This document shows, one piece after another, positions 1-18,994 of a DNA stretch of 64,000 nt. The translations under genes were made by a program, and so were the position numbers. The notes beneath the pieces were generated by a model. It was not told where the DNA came from and did not search any database. It saw nothing but the letters and a program-made list of their open reading frames with translations. Where the stretch lies: NCBI GenBank assembly GCA_027972325.1, contig JAPMOS010000052.1, positions 147,501 through 211,500 on the forward strand, written 5' to 3'. The stretch comes from Paratrimastix pyriformis. Its lineage: Eukaryota > Preaxostyla > Paratrimastigidae. The first letter of the stretch is position 1. Every line of letters starts with the position of its first letter.

Positions 1-240
1 ATCATCATCATCCAAGCATCATCATCATCATCATCATCCAGTCATCATCATCATCATCATCATGATCATCAGCATCAGCATCAGCATCATCATCATCATC
101 ATCATCCAATCAGCATCATCATCACCCGATCATCATCATCATCATCACCCGATCATCATCATCATCATCCAATCATCATCACCATCATTCAATCATCATC
201 ATCATCCAATCATCATCATCATCCAATCATCACCCGATCA
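1..240. repeat. ATC/CATCAT microsatellite
   Basis: Near-continuous ATC trinucleotide array interrupted by short variants (CATCCA, CAGCAT, CACCCG). It touches the left window edge, so its full length is unknown. The same repeat type recurs inside introns further along the window. Confidence 0.95.
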
Positions 241-553
241 TCATCATGCGAACTGAAACGGGGAAAGACGCCCGATTGCCGTCATATGACTCAGACGGGA
301 GCGGCACCCAGACCATGATGCCAAAACTCACAGCGGGACGATGGGGGGGAGGGGGAGGAGGGGAGGGGGTGGCGATGGGAGAAGAGGTCGTCCCTCCCCT
401 GCACACCCAACCATCGGATCGGGCGGGGGATGGAAATGACTTGGCTGATGGCAATGACAGGCGACGACCCGCCGTGCCCATGTCTGGAAGAGGGGGCATG
501 CGCCGGGAACTGTGGGCCTTTGGGTGTGACGGTGCGGCACGGCGGAGGCCAAA

Positions 554-1439
554 TCATGCAGCGTGGCAACACAGAAAGGGTGCTGTGCTGTGCTGTGCGA
601 TGTGATGTGATGTGATGTGATGTGATGCGGGCGTGATGTGATGCGGGATGTAGGATGTGATGATGTAGGATGTGGGATGTGATGTGAAGAACCATTCGCG
701 ACCTCGCCCCGTGGAGAAGGCTGTGGGTTGGAGCATCGAGGTGCGGGTGGGCTGTGATGGGCGGTTTCGTGGGGCCGAACGGAGCCAGTCAGCCAGACTG
801 ACCTTGACATCGGAGTGAGAGGTCAGTTTCTCAGTTTGCACCAGAAAATCCTCGAAATTCAGGGCCGGGGCGAGCCGCTCCGCCCAGGTCGAGTAAGTCT
901 GGATGACCATTGCGAGATACTCGCCCTGGGGGAGGGTGAGACATGCTTGGGGGAGGGAGAGTCGGACTGACCTCATTACCCTCGATCGGTGGCGGAATTT
1001 TCTGGGGTCCGTGCTGGAAGAGCCACTCTAAACCAATTGGAGAAGTCAATAGTTGGGGGGTCACTTTTGGCTTGTTGGCTGTGGCTCGGCGCGGTTTGGC
1101 TGTGGCCGGCGATACTGTGGTGGCCGACGAGGTGGGAGTTGTGGTGCCTGTTGTTCCCTGAGCCTGAGTCGCGGGAGGGCGCACATTTTTTCGCTTGGTG
1201 CCCAGAAGATGTGGTGGCACAGCATCAGGGGGGAGAGGGATCTTTCGTCGTCCGGCAAAGATGGGCGGAGCCTTCGTTTGCTTTGGTTTGGTTGATTCAC
1301 CAGAACTTCGAGGAGACCCGAGCGCACCCGCACTCGGAGACCCAACAGCGGTAGCTTGGGGTCCAGTCGAGTGGCCCGGTGATGGTGATGATGGAGGGAG
1401 GTTGGGGTTGAGTTTCTGGCGAAGATGCGCGTATAACAT
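554..1439 (-). CDS. Swi3/TIPIN-like replication fork protection protein
   Basis: Likely the small subunit of the TIMELESS-TIPIN (Tof1-Csm3) complex, which stabilises stalled replication forks in the nucleus. Seen: a Pro/Ser/Thr/Lys-rich N-terminal region, then a Swi3 domain reading LLTSPIGLEWLFQ, then after a 46-nt intron (971 down to 926, GTCAGT...CCCAG) GEYLAMVIQTYSTWAERL and NFEDFLVQTEKL. Joining the exons restores the family's G-H/N-E-Y-x-D/A-L spacing, which supports the intron. The start is uncertain: the frame is open back to an ATG at 1613, but that would overlap the uL6 start on the other strand, so the ATG at 1439 is preferred. The 3' end is also uncertain, because the frame runs into TGATG repeats before the stop at 554 and coding may end or splice near 800. 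The domain call comes from pattern matching by eye. Confidence 0.6.
600..682. repeat. TGATG/TGATGTGATG tandem repeat
   Basis: Short tandem pentamer/decamer array (TGATG, GCGGGATG variants) downstream of, or inside, the 3' end of the Swi3-like gene. It is read through in the last open frame of that gene but looks non-coding. Confidence 0.8.
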
Positions 1440-1592
1440 TAAACAAAGTCCGGGTTGATGCCACAAGCGCCGTTTTCGGCGAGATGGACGGTTTGTGCGA
1501 GTGTTTGTGTCTTTGAAAGGACCTGGGTCAGTCGGTAACCCCTTCCTGGTTGATCTCTCGTTCCCGCCGAGTCCTCGTGGAAATCTCAGACC

Positions 1593-2348
1593 ATGAAGCT
1601 TCTGCACGCTCACGACTCTGTTGCCATCCCTGAGGGCGGTCCGTAGTGTTACCGCTCAAAGGATGTTTTGCTCATGTATAGCGGAATGCGGCAAATTTAT
1701 TTTTTGGTCCCGTCTATTGATCATATCCAGTTAAGGTTGAGCTTAAGAACCGTCGCGTCCGCGTCACTGGCCCCCGCGGCACCCTTTCTCGCGACTTCCG
1801 CCACTGCAACCTCGATATGGCCGTTGTTGGCAACAAGGTCCAGGTTGAGCTCTGGGAGGGCTCTCGGAAGACCATTGCCCGCGTTCGCACCCTCTGCTCT
1901 GAGGTTGAGAACCTGATCACTGGTGTCACCAAGGTTTGTTTGGGAAACTTCGCCCGGTCCACTCACCATCACAATTAATTAGGGCTACAAGTACAAGATG
2001 CGCTCTGTGTATGCTCACTTCCCCATCGTCTGCGCCATCTCCGACGATAAGAAGACTGTGGAAGTCCGCAACTTCCTTGGTGAGAAGCGTGCTCGCGTCG
2101 TTCAGCTCCGCGATGGTGTTATTGCCAACCGCTCCGAGAACGTGAAGGATGAGATCACCATCGAGGGTAACGATATCGATGCCGTGGGTCTCTCTGGTCT
2201 GTTGGATTCTGTTTCCATTAGTTCATCTCGCCTTTTTCTCCCAACAGCCGCCCAGGTTCAGCAGATTTCTCGCGTTCGCAACAAGGATATCCGTAAGTTC
2301 CTTGATGGTGTCTACGTCAGCGAGAAGACCACCATTACCTCCGATTAA
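1593..2348 (+). CDS. RPL9: 60S ribosomal protein uL6 (L9)
   Basis: Structural protein of the large cytosolic ribosomal subunit, next to the sarcin-ricin loop. Four exons: 1593-1638, 1731-1933, 1983-2196 and 2248-2348, giving 187 residues, the normal length. Exon 1 encodes [15 protein letters not shown]. Exon 2 holds the family motif [12 protein letters not shown], exon 3 [12 protein letters not shown] and [10 protein letters not shown], exon 4 [17 protein letters not shown]. Donors are GTCCGT, GTTTGT and GTCTGT, and the acceptors end in AG. The last intron is 51 nt and in frame, so an unspliced reading would stay open. The start lies about 150 bp from the likely start of the divergent Swi3-like gene, so the two may share a promoter. 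Confidence 0.95.
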
Positions 2349-4045
2349 GCCCGCTCGAATACATCCACTGAGGACCGTTTTTCTCTTCCCTGCCCTTGAC
2401 AAGCGATGACTGTTGGGGAGCAGGCTTCAATGAAAAATTCACTTCGTCCAATTTATTTGCTGACTCGTGCGGGTGTTGCTTCAGGCCCTGATGGAAACAC
2501 ATCACAGCTTGTTTGAGCGAGTGAAACAGGGGCCTTTTTCACCACTTCCACAAGATATTTTCACATTCAACTGATCACCAGATTCCCCGAACGGTGCGAA
2601 GCGCTTGAAGATCATCGCGGCCCGCATCGGTGTGGTCCTGCGTTGGAATTTCGCCAACCAGAACACAGACCGCGCACCCCGCGAGTCCCTGAAACGCTCC
2701 GGACACTTCTCAATTGTCATGTTCTGCCACCCACCACCCACCATCCACCATCCACCCACCACTGTTGGGCGTGGCACGCGCCAACACAACCCGATTCGGG
2801 GTGGTGCGTTCAGTGGCGCCGCTGCTCAACGCAGGCATTTGTGGCGTGTTTCAACAGCAACCCGGGCAGGCATTTGTGCGGTTCAACAGTCTCACCCGAG
2901 GTCGGTGGCCCCACACAGAAACGTGTGACCCGTGGTGGCCGCATGACCCCGGTGTTCCCTTCCTGCCGGCAATCCGACTGGGCGCCGCCGCTGCCCAGGA
3001 TCGACCCCCTCCCCCCTCCCTCCCCCCCTCCCTCCCTCCCCTCCCCCTCCCCCCCCCTCCATCCGACGAGCCGGAGCGGATGAGAGGGTTTGTCATTGTT
3101 TTATCCACCACGAAACACGCACAACGCACAACCGAGTGACGACAAAATCATTGTGGAAAATACGGTCCCACCGGTGCGCGGGCGGGCGGGCGGGCGGGCG
3201 GGCGGGCGGGCGGGCGGGCGGGCGGGCGGGAAGACGGTGGGATGCGACCGGCAGGAGCAAAACGATGGCGAGAGAAGGGAAAAGCGGCAAAGGGATGGAT
3301 GACGGTGCGGTGGTCGGTGGCTGGATGGGGTGGGGGGACGGCGCGATGGCCAGGGAACGAGAAATGAGCCCCCCACACAGACCAAGCGGCCGCACCACGC
3401 CCGCATCCAAACGTAACAGAACCCAACACACGACCCCCCGAAACGAAAGAGAGCAGAGAGACTGAGTGGGGGTAGGTAGTGGGAACAACCGATGGAAGGG
3501 AAGAGAAGAGAGGGTCAGATCGAAAAACCGATGGAAAGTGGGAGAAGAGCAAAGAGAAGCGGCGCATTTCAAAAAACAGAAGAACGAAAAAAAAGGCAGA
3601 CAGACGGGGAAAAATAATTGTTCACAGTCACACACACGCAGGGCAGGAGGGACAAGTGCACGCAAACACAACACAGGAGGAAAAACGGGGACAAGAACCG
3701 AGTTTGATGGGGGTGGGGGGGTGGGACGGGGGGAAAGTCCCGTGACCCACCAGCCACCCCCCAACCGCCAGCCGGAGCGGTGGTGGTGTGATGATTGCGC
3801 GGGACCGCGGGCCGCGTGAAGTACAATGTCAAAAAAAAATAAAAATAAAAAAGGGGATCTGAAAAAAAAAAAAAATAACGGCGTGAAGGGGGATGGGGGG
3901 AATGGGGATTGTGTTGCAGTTTGGCAATGCGTCATCTTGACGGCACAAAATATTATTAGTCGGCGATGGTGGATGTGGCGCGGGGGACGAGGAGGAACGG
4001 TGGCGGGGGCTGGCGGTTGTTGGTCCCAGGAGGCTGTACGGCCCC
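2349..4045. other. Gene-free interval with low-complexity DNA
   Basis: No ORF here carries a recognisable domain. The interval holds the uL6 3' flank, a C-rich CCCTCC tract (about 3005-3062), the GGGC array (3176-3231), purine-rich DNA (3450-3720) and an A-rich patch (3830-3885). A long minus-strand frame spans 3093-4250, but its composition follows the repeats. Its first ~40 codons coincide with the last ATPase exon read in another frame. Confidence 0.6.
3176..3231. repeat. (GGGC)n tetranucleotide array
   Basis: About fourteen uninterrupted GGGC/GCGG units. Pure G+C, and able to form G-quadruplex or hairpin structures. Located in a gene-free interval. Confidence 0.97.
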
Positions 4046-11855
<7,810 letters not shown>

Positions 11856-12419
11856 GCAAAGTGGTTCAGTGTGGAACGCCAGGGTGGTGACCTGTCCCGG
11901 CCATTCCGAAGAGTCGGTCTCTCATCCGCCCAGGCCCCACGGTTGGACCACCTGCCTGAGTCGAGAGTTGGCCCATCCGTTTCCGGTGGTGGGGGAGGGA
12001 AAGGGATGACCAACTTCGTTGCCCAAGGGAATTGACCGAACCCCCTTCAACTGCGACCCTCTTTGATTCATTCGACGCATATCCACAAGTCGTCCGTTGA
12101 TTTCGTCCAGCAATGCCCCCGCCTATGCTGGAAAAATTCCGTTGGCGCGCCATTTTCGGGATCCACGCCGGAGGGGTCGATGTGCCTTCGGTTGTGAGAG
12201 ACTGCGGCACGTTGGCGCAGACGGACCCCTCTCCCGAAACAGAGGGAGACTGTTTTCACATATATGTTTTTTTGCGCTGAATATGAAACACTCCGGGTTC
12301 AGCAGACACTCCCTCCAATTATTCTGACGATAAAATGAAATAGAAATCCACAAACGGGAATGGCGGGCAGGGGAAAATGAAGATCGCTCCGGCGCCCAAT
12401 GGGGCGCGAAGCGATCCGA
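11856..12419. promoter_or_regulatory. Intergenic: ATPase upstream region and permease 3' flank
   Basis: About 560 bp between the ATPase start and the permease stop, both on the minus strand. No domain-bearing frame is seen. An AT-rich stretch with CACATATATG lies near 12257-12268 and could serve as a core promoter for the ATPase; this is inference only. Confidence 0.35.
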
Positions 12420-14707
12420 TCACCCTGCCGCTGGGACCGGGTTGTATGCGAGCCAACCACACTTGCTGGAGACAAGCCAGAGGAGGAACAGGATTACAAT
12501 CGCCCCGGGGCAGATCGCCCAGGCCAACCAGGAGGCCATCGCCACCAGAAAGAGACAGCAGGCGAAGGGCGGCAGAGCCAGCAGTACTACGAGGACCGGG
12601 TGCTTCACGGGGACCCGATAGCACGCAGCCGGGGCGGCAGCGGACGGAGCGGCGGCCGGTTCCTTCGACTCGGACTTGTCGGCCCGAACGTCGGCAATTT
12701 GTTCAACCGCGGCGGCCGCCTCGCGTTCGGCCGGGTCCAACAGAGGCTCCTCCAGATCCTCCCGGACCTCAGCCGTCGTCACGCGGACGGTGGCCTCGCT
12801 CATCACGGACCGCTGCTCTGTGGTCGGGGTGCCCACGAGCTCCGCAGGCCGGTTCAGGGTGGTGACGGCCGTGAAGGCGGGCGAGACGGGGGGGCTCCGC
12901 GAGACAAACATGACATCGCCCCCGTCGGCGTTGAGGGATCCCAGGCCCGGGGGCAGGAGCATGGGCGGGGTGGCGTGCGGGTCCGAGGATGGGGCATCGA
13001 GAGGCACCGAGAGAAACGCATCGGCCTCGTTGATGGAGAGCGGAGGCGGGGGGGATGTGGCAAGTTTCTGTTTGCGCTGGCGGACGAGCGGCCGCAGCCG
13101 GACCACCACGAAGGTGACCATGGTCAGGCTCAGGGCCAGCGTGTAGGTAAACATCTGCAGCTGGACGATCGTGTCGAAGTCCAGGAAGGCTGACGGGGTG
13201 GCCGAAGAGGCGGCAATGAGATCGTCGGCACACCGAAAAAAGGAAGGGGTGTGGCACAGATCGGAACGGACCCGCCATCACGAGGACGACCACCCCCTGG
13301 AGCAGAAGGGCCGCAATGGGGCACTCGCGCCACTCGCGGGCGACCAGCAGCGGGGCGAACCCGAGCTCGGAGGATGCCGCCAGGGCACCCGATGAGGACG
13401 CGGTGAACACGATGCCCAGCCCGAAGCAGCCCACCGCGGCCGCGATGGAGACGAACATGGAGAGCCACGGGCCCACCGCGCTGGCCGCCTTGACAAATAC
13501 AGTGCCCTCCACCCAGTCGACAGGCTAAAATGGCGGGAGGAGATGGACGGGCCATGAGATTGTGACTGGTGGGCTGTGCGCGGGTCTGCGGGCAGGGGAT
13601 GGAGGGTTGCGAGCGGACGTGTTCGACGCCGAGAGATACACACGAGACCAGGGGCACGATGTATTGGGCGATGACCAGCAGTAGGGCCAGGAAGAGCCCA
13701 ATGGGGAAGTCGACCTGAGGTTTTTTCACACGCGACCCGAAGCTGCTCGCAGAGTCCCAGCCATACAACTAGACCGATGGGGTGGAGGAAGCAAGAGGAA
13801 GTGGCGAAGAGAAGAAAACCGCGGATGATCGCGGTGAGCGGGGGCGGGTTGGCTGCACACAGACGGCGAAGGCGATGACGGAGAAGGCCACCGGGTAGTT
13901 TGGATGTGGCGCCAAATTGGAGAAAGAGAAGAGCGCTTGCCAGTTAAGATGCGGGACCGCAAACGCAAAGAGAATTACGAAAGGACTGAGGACGATTATT
14001 GTCAGGAACATCATACATCGAGCAACGACGCTGAGCCCGAAAATGTTGATGATAATGCAAATAAGCACGAATCCCACCCGAACAAGTGGAGGGACCCAAT
14101 TCGGGGGCGTTTCGGCCCCCTCGTACCCCAAGATCAGGGGAAGGAGGTACTCACCGGCCAGACACGAGTAGGTCACTTGGCCAAAAATGTTTCCAACAAT
14201 CCGTGCCATCGCGTGCGCTGCCCCAACATATTTCCCAAGGCCACCGAGGGTCCACTGATTGTACCCTTTGGGGAAAACAGTCGAAAGCTCCGCAACGATG
14301 AGTGCTACGCGGAATGAAAGCGAGAAGCCGGTACCATAATAATATAACCTTGAGGAAGTGCCCAGAGCAGAGCGAACGCGAAAATTCCAATGAAAACAAT
14401 AACAGGAGAGCTCCATGACAGCTGCTTCAAATCCAAAGGGACCTCCGCCCACCGAAAAATAAACGAGAAAACAAAGATGCCACCACCTCAGAGACCCAGT
14501 TGGCTTTTGTTTCTCGTCTGAAGGCAGATCCGCAGGGTGATCTCTTCGAAATGGAGGAGGTAACCCAAAAGGGGATAGATGCTGTGACCCGTCTGTGGGC
14601 GCGAAGCTGCGGCCTTGTCGGGGCCGGCATTGAAGGTTCGAAAAGTCTTGAAGATGGGAGAGCGATTTTTTTAAGATTGCGACCAAATCCCCGCAAAGAT
14701 CCATCAT
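12420..14707 (-). CDS. APC-superfamily amino acid/polyamine permease
   Basis: Multi-pass membrane transporter of the LAT/polyamine-uptake type. Seen: first-helix motif GGGPFGFEAAV, then LLWALPQ joined to ALIVAELSTVFPKGYNQW, GWDSASSFGSRVKKPQVDFP, MFTYTLALSLTMVTFVVVRLRP, and a long Ala/Glu/Pro-rich loop before two final helices. Exons supported: up to 14349, 14304-13865, 13768-13649, 13524-13272 and 13189-12420, all phases agreeing. Donors are GTTATA, GTCTGT, GTCTCG and GTCCGT. Odd: within the first exon the frame changes by one base just after EAAV (near 14,410), and no intron can account for it, so there is either a real frameshift or a base-call error. The start is uncertain: 14707 is the first ATG in the open frame, and an upstream exon is possible. 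The region just upstream is duplicated in front of the gene at 15.6-16.2 kb. Confidence 0.82.
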
Positions 14708-14830
14708 TTGGACACAAAAGAAAGCATTAGCATGATGAAAAAACGCATAATAGGGAACAGTATATATGAGAGACTGAGACTCCTTTTTCCTTCTCCGCAG
14801 CTCACTCACCAGTGAGAGTAGCGTGTTTTG
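14548..14830. repeat. Duplicated leader block, copy 1
   Basis: About 280 bp sharing long stretches with 16186-16602: AGGAGGTAACCCAAA, GGGGATAGATGCTGTGACC, TGCGGCCTTGTCGGGGCCGG, GTCTTGAAGATGGGAGAGCG, AAAGAAAGCATTAGCATG, GAGACTGAGACT, and the end TCTCCGCAGCTCACTCACCAGTGAGAGTAGCGTGTT. It lies immediately 5' of the permease and contains the 3' end of the uncertain gene at 14.8 kb. Confidence 0.85.
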
Positions 14831-15404
14831 GTCGCACATGGGGAAAGGGCGAACCTTCCCAGGGCAGCTTGGAGAATGTCCACCTCGAATCGTTCGGGGA
14901 GGAGCCACACACAGCCAGGCGTTTGCCTGATCCCTTCATCAAGGTCGACCTGCTGGTGGCCCCGTGCCACAGGGACCTCTTTCGTCCCCCGCTCCTCCTC
15001 CTCCTTCCTCCTCCCCTCCCCCCCCCCCCCCCCCCCCCCCCCCACCACCACCGCCGCCATCACCATCACCATCGCCATCGCCATCGCCATCACCATCACC
15101 ACCACTAGTACTCACCCCTCTCCTGTTCCTTTTCGCTGCTACAGGATGGGCTCCGGAAGTGCGGTTCCCCAGCTTCATTCGCAGCGGTTCCCCACCTGCC
15201 GCGCCGTGCACGCCAACGTCATGCCCTCCAAGTCTGCGCCTGTACCTGTACCCGGTTCGATCATAACCGTCCCCGTGTGCGGTGGTGCTGATGTCATCTC
15301 CCCGACTGTCGCCAATCTCAGACAACCTTCGCTCTTCGTGGCCATGAGCCCCTCCTGCCGCCGCCCCTTCGCCCCGCATCCCAAGCGCTGCATGGCCGTC
15401 GACG

Positions 15405-15436
<32 letters not shown>

Positions 15437-15580
15437 TGGCCCGCAGGTGGTGAGGTGGCGCGGCACTGTACCACCGAAGAGAATGGTGCGGACTTGGGGG
15501 AGGCCGCGCTCGGGGTCGTATCCGCCCGCTCCCTTGGGGTCACCAAAATATGTTCGAAACCAGTCCTTTTTATTCCGCCA
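14806..15580 (-). CDS. Unresolved minus-strand gene (low confidence)
   Basis: I do not recognise this gene. Three minus-strand segments have protein-like composition: DWFRTYFGDPKGAGGYDP (about 15575-15430), a Cys-containing stretch with GLMATKSEGCLRLATVGEM (about 15400-15175), and a C-terminal piece with TPGCVWLLPERFEVDILQA that stops at 14806. They lie in different frames separated by long C/G runs (15021-15042, 15407-15435) and a CATCAC array (15055-15105). This suits a multi-exon gene with low-complexity introns, but I could not place all splice sites. The plus strand is also open (14828-15616); its product is Pro/Ser/His-rich and less convincing. Confidence 0.3.
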
Positions 15581-15612
15581 AATTCACCATGTCAGTTTGT
15601 TAGAAGGCCGAG

Positions 15613-16185
15613 CTAGGGCCTTTTCTCCACAAGAGCATACCATCCGGAAAAAAAGCGGTCGGTCGCGCTATTCTCTGGGAGGGCGTCCACCCCTCGAATG
15701 TACCGTACAATCTCTCGAATCTGCCCTTCGGTCCATTTCTTGTGACTCTCCGGGAGGCGCCGACAGAGCGCTGCAAACTCATCCGCCTGAGCTGAGTCAG
15801 AGGGGCACAAAAAACCAAAAAGCAAGAGACCTCTTTCTGGGTGAGCCTACGAAGTGGTGGCGGAACAAATTTGCCCATAAAGGCCTCCATAGTGTAATTG
15901 ATGAAAATACCTAAGGGGGTCACGTCGTGCCGGTCAAATTCATCAAAAGAGCCCCGCTGAATGGTTTGGATGCGCCTGACAGCATCCGAGTCATTCCATT
16001 GGAGAGGGCTGGTGGTGGGAAGTTTCCCTGCGATCACGTTCAGTTCCTCGCGACTCCAGTGTGGCTTCTTGAATGGCGACCTCCTGTTTTCTCCGTTCCT
16101 CGAGATCGACAAAGGTGACAATGCGCCTCTTGGTGCGCCCTGATGGTGCCGAAGAGGATGGAGCTGGATCCCGTGCGTGTTTCAT
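15613..16185 (-). CDS. Conserved-looking hypothetical protein, three exons
   Basis: Family not recognised. Likely start ATG at 16185 (MKHARDPAPSSS). The frame then moves to HWSREELNVIAGKLPTTSPL, most simply through a ~43-52-nt intron ending in TTCAAG near 16080. A second intron, 15830-15787 (GTCTCT...CTCAG), joins LRRLTQKE to ADEFAALCRRLPESHKKW. The protein ends FFSGWYALVEKRP at 15613. It is predicted soluble, basic at the N-terminus and mostly helical, about 160 residues. No signal peptide or membrane segment is visible. It shares its 5' flank with the permease gene through the duplicated block, so the two may share regulation (inference). Confidence 0.5.
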
Positions 16186-16602
16186 GGAGGAGGTAACCCA
16201 AAGGGGATAGATGCTGTGACCAGGGTGGGCGCACAAATCGTGCTCGCCACTGCGGCCTTGTCGGGGCCGGCGGATTGAAGGTTCCAAAAAGTCTTGAAGA
16301 TGGGAGAGCGATTTTTTTTTTCAGATTGCCGCAGTCGATCAGATCAAATCTTTGCGGGGATTCATCATTTGGACGCAAAAGAAAGCATTAGCATGGCGGA
16401 AGCATAATAATGAGAAAACGCGTAATAGGGAATAGGACCTTTATGAGAGGCTGAGACTGCGCATGGGTCGAAATCCCGCGAGCTCGGCTAGCGAAATTTG
16501 AAATACAAACATTCTTGCCTGTGTCATGTTCAGTAGTGCATCCTCAAAGGTTTCCTTTTTTCCTTCTCCACAGCTCACTCATCAGTGAGAGTAGCGTGTT
16601 CA
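16186..16602. repeat. Duplicated leader block, copy 2
   Basis: Second copy of the block at 14548-14830, in the same orientation and longer because of a ~120-bp stretch (16455-16555) absent from copy 1. It lies immediately 5' of the hypothetical gene (-) and at the 5' end of the F-box/LRR gene (+), so it may hold divergent control sequence. Confidence 0.85.
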
Positions 16603-18699
16603 TTCTGCATCTGTTGAACCAGATGATCTTTGGGAGCGCCTCCCTCGTGAAATCCTGTGCGCGATTGTTGAGTCCTCTCCGTGTCCAGAACATTGTTACA
16701 TTCAATTACTGAGCCTTTCGCATGTTATTCGCCACAGGGCATCATCCACGAGCTGTGTTTCATTTCCGACCTCAGCCGACCCACCGCCCGACGCCCTGGC
16801 CGCCCTTGTTGGGCCCTGCAAATCCATCCGCAAGCTCAAGTTCCCGATCCCCGATGGATGGAACGACGTCGACGAGGCCGCACGTGCCAGCTGGGTGGAT
16901 GTAACCTTTGGGGGACATACCCAGCTGGCCGTTCTCACGAAAGTCCCCCTGCTCTCGGAATCCGTGGTCGAGCGGATCCTGAGCCACCTGCCCGGGCTGG
17001 TGGAGCTCACGGTCAGCAGACAGCTCTCCATGAGCGCCCGCCTGCTGGCTGCCCTTGCCCGCTCCTGCCCCGGCCTCCAGGTGCTGCGATGCTCCGTCTC
17101 GGGAACCGACCCCCTGCGCTGGCGCCCCTCTCGGGCGTCCTCAATGAGTTCGACATCCAGCGTCCCTTGAAGTCGAAGGAGAGCCTGGACGCCTTCGTGG
17201 GCCGCCTCTCGGCCGTGACCAGCCTGATGCTCCCCGACTGCGCGCCTGCCGCCCTCGTGCCCATCGCCTCCCACCTGACCTCGCTCAAGCTGTACGACAG
17301 CGTGTGCGACGAGAAGGACCTGCCTGGGCCGTGGCTCTGCCAGCTGGAGGCGCTCTCCTTGGATTTGGCCCCGAGACTCCTATCTCCGCAGGACCGACTG
17401 ACGAACCGTTTTATGGCTCTGCTGGCTGCAAACCGGACCACTTTGCGCCGCCTCAGCCTGACGCTCCGTAGCATGAAGGCCGCCGAGGTGTCCTTCCTGA
17501 TGGCCTCGCTGTGTGCCCTGCCGCACTTGACACACCTGGATTTGTTCGTGCCGACCACTGACTGCGCCCTCTCGGCCCTACTGCCCCCCGATCTGGTTGG
17601 CCGGTTGGAGCGCCTCAGCCTTGACATCAGCATCGAGGGTGGGGTGATGGACCCAGTGCGCATCACCAGCAGTCACCTGCAGTTCTTCTGCCTGAGAATT
17701 GAACCCGACCCCGAGCTCCGGTGCTCCCTGTCCCTGCAGTGCCCGCGGCTACGCACTATGAAGGTGAACTGCCAGATGAGCCTGGACCTGGCAGCCCACA
17801 TACCCGACCTAGAAGAGGCCGTCTTCAGTGGAGAGCACTTGGTGACTAACCCCGCCTGGCTGCTGGCCGGGTCGCCGCCCCGGCTGCGAGTGCTCTCGGG
17901 CGTCATACTGACCCGGCCCAAGCTGCTGGCCAGGCTGTGCGCCTCCGGGTCGCTGGTTCGCCTGGGGGAGTTGTACCTGGACCCGGCCAAGTTCTCGAAC
18001 CCGCTCGTCCTGCGGCTGCCGGGACAGCTGGAGCAGCTCGATTTGAACATCGCTCGCCCCGAAGCAGAAGGGTCAGTGCCGCCCCTGCCGCCGTTCGACC
18101 TGCAAGTGGAGGCCCCGGGGCTCCGCGACTTCGCCCTGACCAACACCGACAATGAGCCGCTCTCGGTTCGGCTGCGCCTGCGCAACTGCCCAAACGTGGC
18201 TCGCCTCGAACTCAGATCACACGCTGGCTCGCTCTCCATCCAGACCGACCATGAGATGATGCAACTCCGGTCCCTCTTTGTCTGGGGTGTCACCGAGGTG
18301 GCCAGTCTGCTTGGCTTGCTGACCCGACACGGGGCCCGGCTGCGCAAAGTCACATACTGGTGCGGAGCCGAAGTGAAGCTGAATGCAGTCTGGTCCACGC
18401 TCATGGAGGCCCTCTCCGGGCTGCCCCGGCTGATCAGTCTCAAGCTGGGCGTCCCCCAAGACGTCCTGGAAGCCTTGCCCCATCTGTCGGTTGCATGCCC
18501 CCGGCTGCGGTGGCTCTATCTCATCTTGCCCGACGAGGCCAAGACCAAGGTGGAGTTGGCCTGTCCGCTGCTGGAGTGGATCACGGGCATTGACGATGAG
18601 AGTCGCCAGCTGGTGCTTGCCCTGCCCGCCCCCAACCTGGGCCTCCAGGACCTCGGCGAGAATGGGGTGGTGGATGAGGAGGAAGACGACGAGGCGTAA
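16597..18699 (+). CDS. F-box and leucine-rich-repeat protein
   Basis: Probable substrate-recognition subunit of an SCF-type ubiquitin ligase (inferred from architecture). Seen: an F-box-like start PDDLWERLPREILCAIVES at about 16620-16675, then ~20 degenerate leucine-rich repeats (e.g. LTSLKLYD, LEALSLDL, LRRLSLTLRS, LTHLDLFVP, LERLSLDIS, LRWLYLILP), and an acidic tail ending EEEDDEA. A 65-nt intron, 17096-17160 (GTCTCG...ATCCAG), joins LQVLRCS to RPLKSKESLDAF. Without it the frame would shift. The 5' end is unresolved: a stop precedes the F-box in frame and there is no ATG, so an upstream exon exists, perhaps spliced at the AG in GAGAGTAG (about 16596). About 680 residues are visible. Confidence 0.7.
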
Positions 18700-18994
18700 T
18701 CTTGTAAGCGGCGGTCAAAGGAGACTCACCCAACAAAACATGCACTCATCCACAAACTTTCACAGACAGTGCGACCGAGGTACCCAGGTCGTGCCTAAAT
18801 GCGGAGTACAAACGTTGTTTTGTCGGGGAGATTATATGGATACTGGAGGAACGGTGACTGTACTTTTCGATCCCTTTTCGTGGTTCGATGTGGTGGGGAC
18901 GCGGCCCTCGGCATGCATTCGCCCCGAATCGCCCTCGCCGGCGGTGAATGTCTTCCGTCCTTGACAGGTTTTGTCTTTCGCACCGCGAGGCAAA
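18700..18994. promoter_or_regulatory. Intergenic: upstream of eIF2B-epsilon
   Basis: About 295 bp between the F-box/LRR stop and the eIF2B-epsilon ATG. No feature is supported beyond its position. No clear TATA element. Confidence 0.35.

Noticed and set aside
12010-12260. Small genes in the ATPase upstream region
   Set aside because: Frames of 60-114 codons on both strands overlap each other and show no motif.
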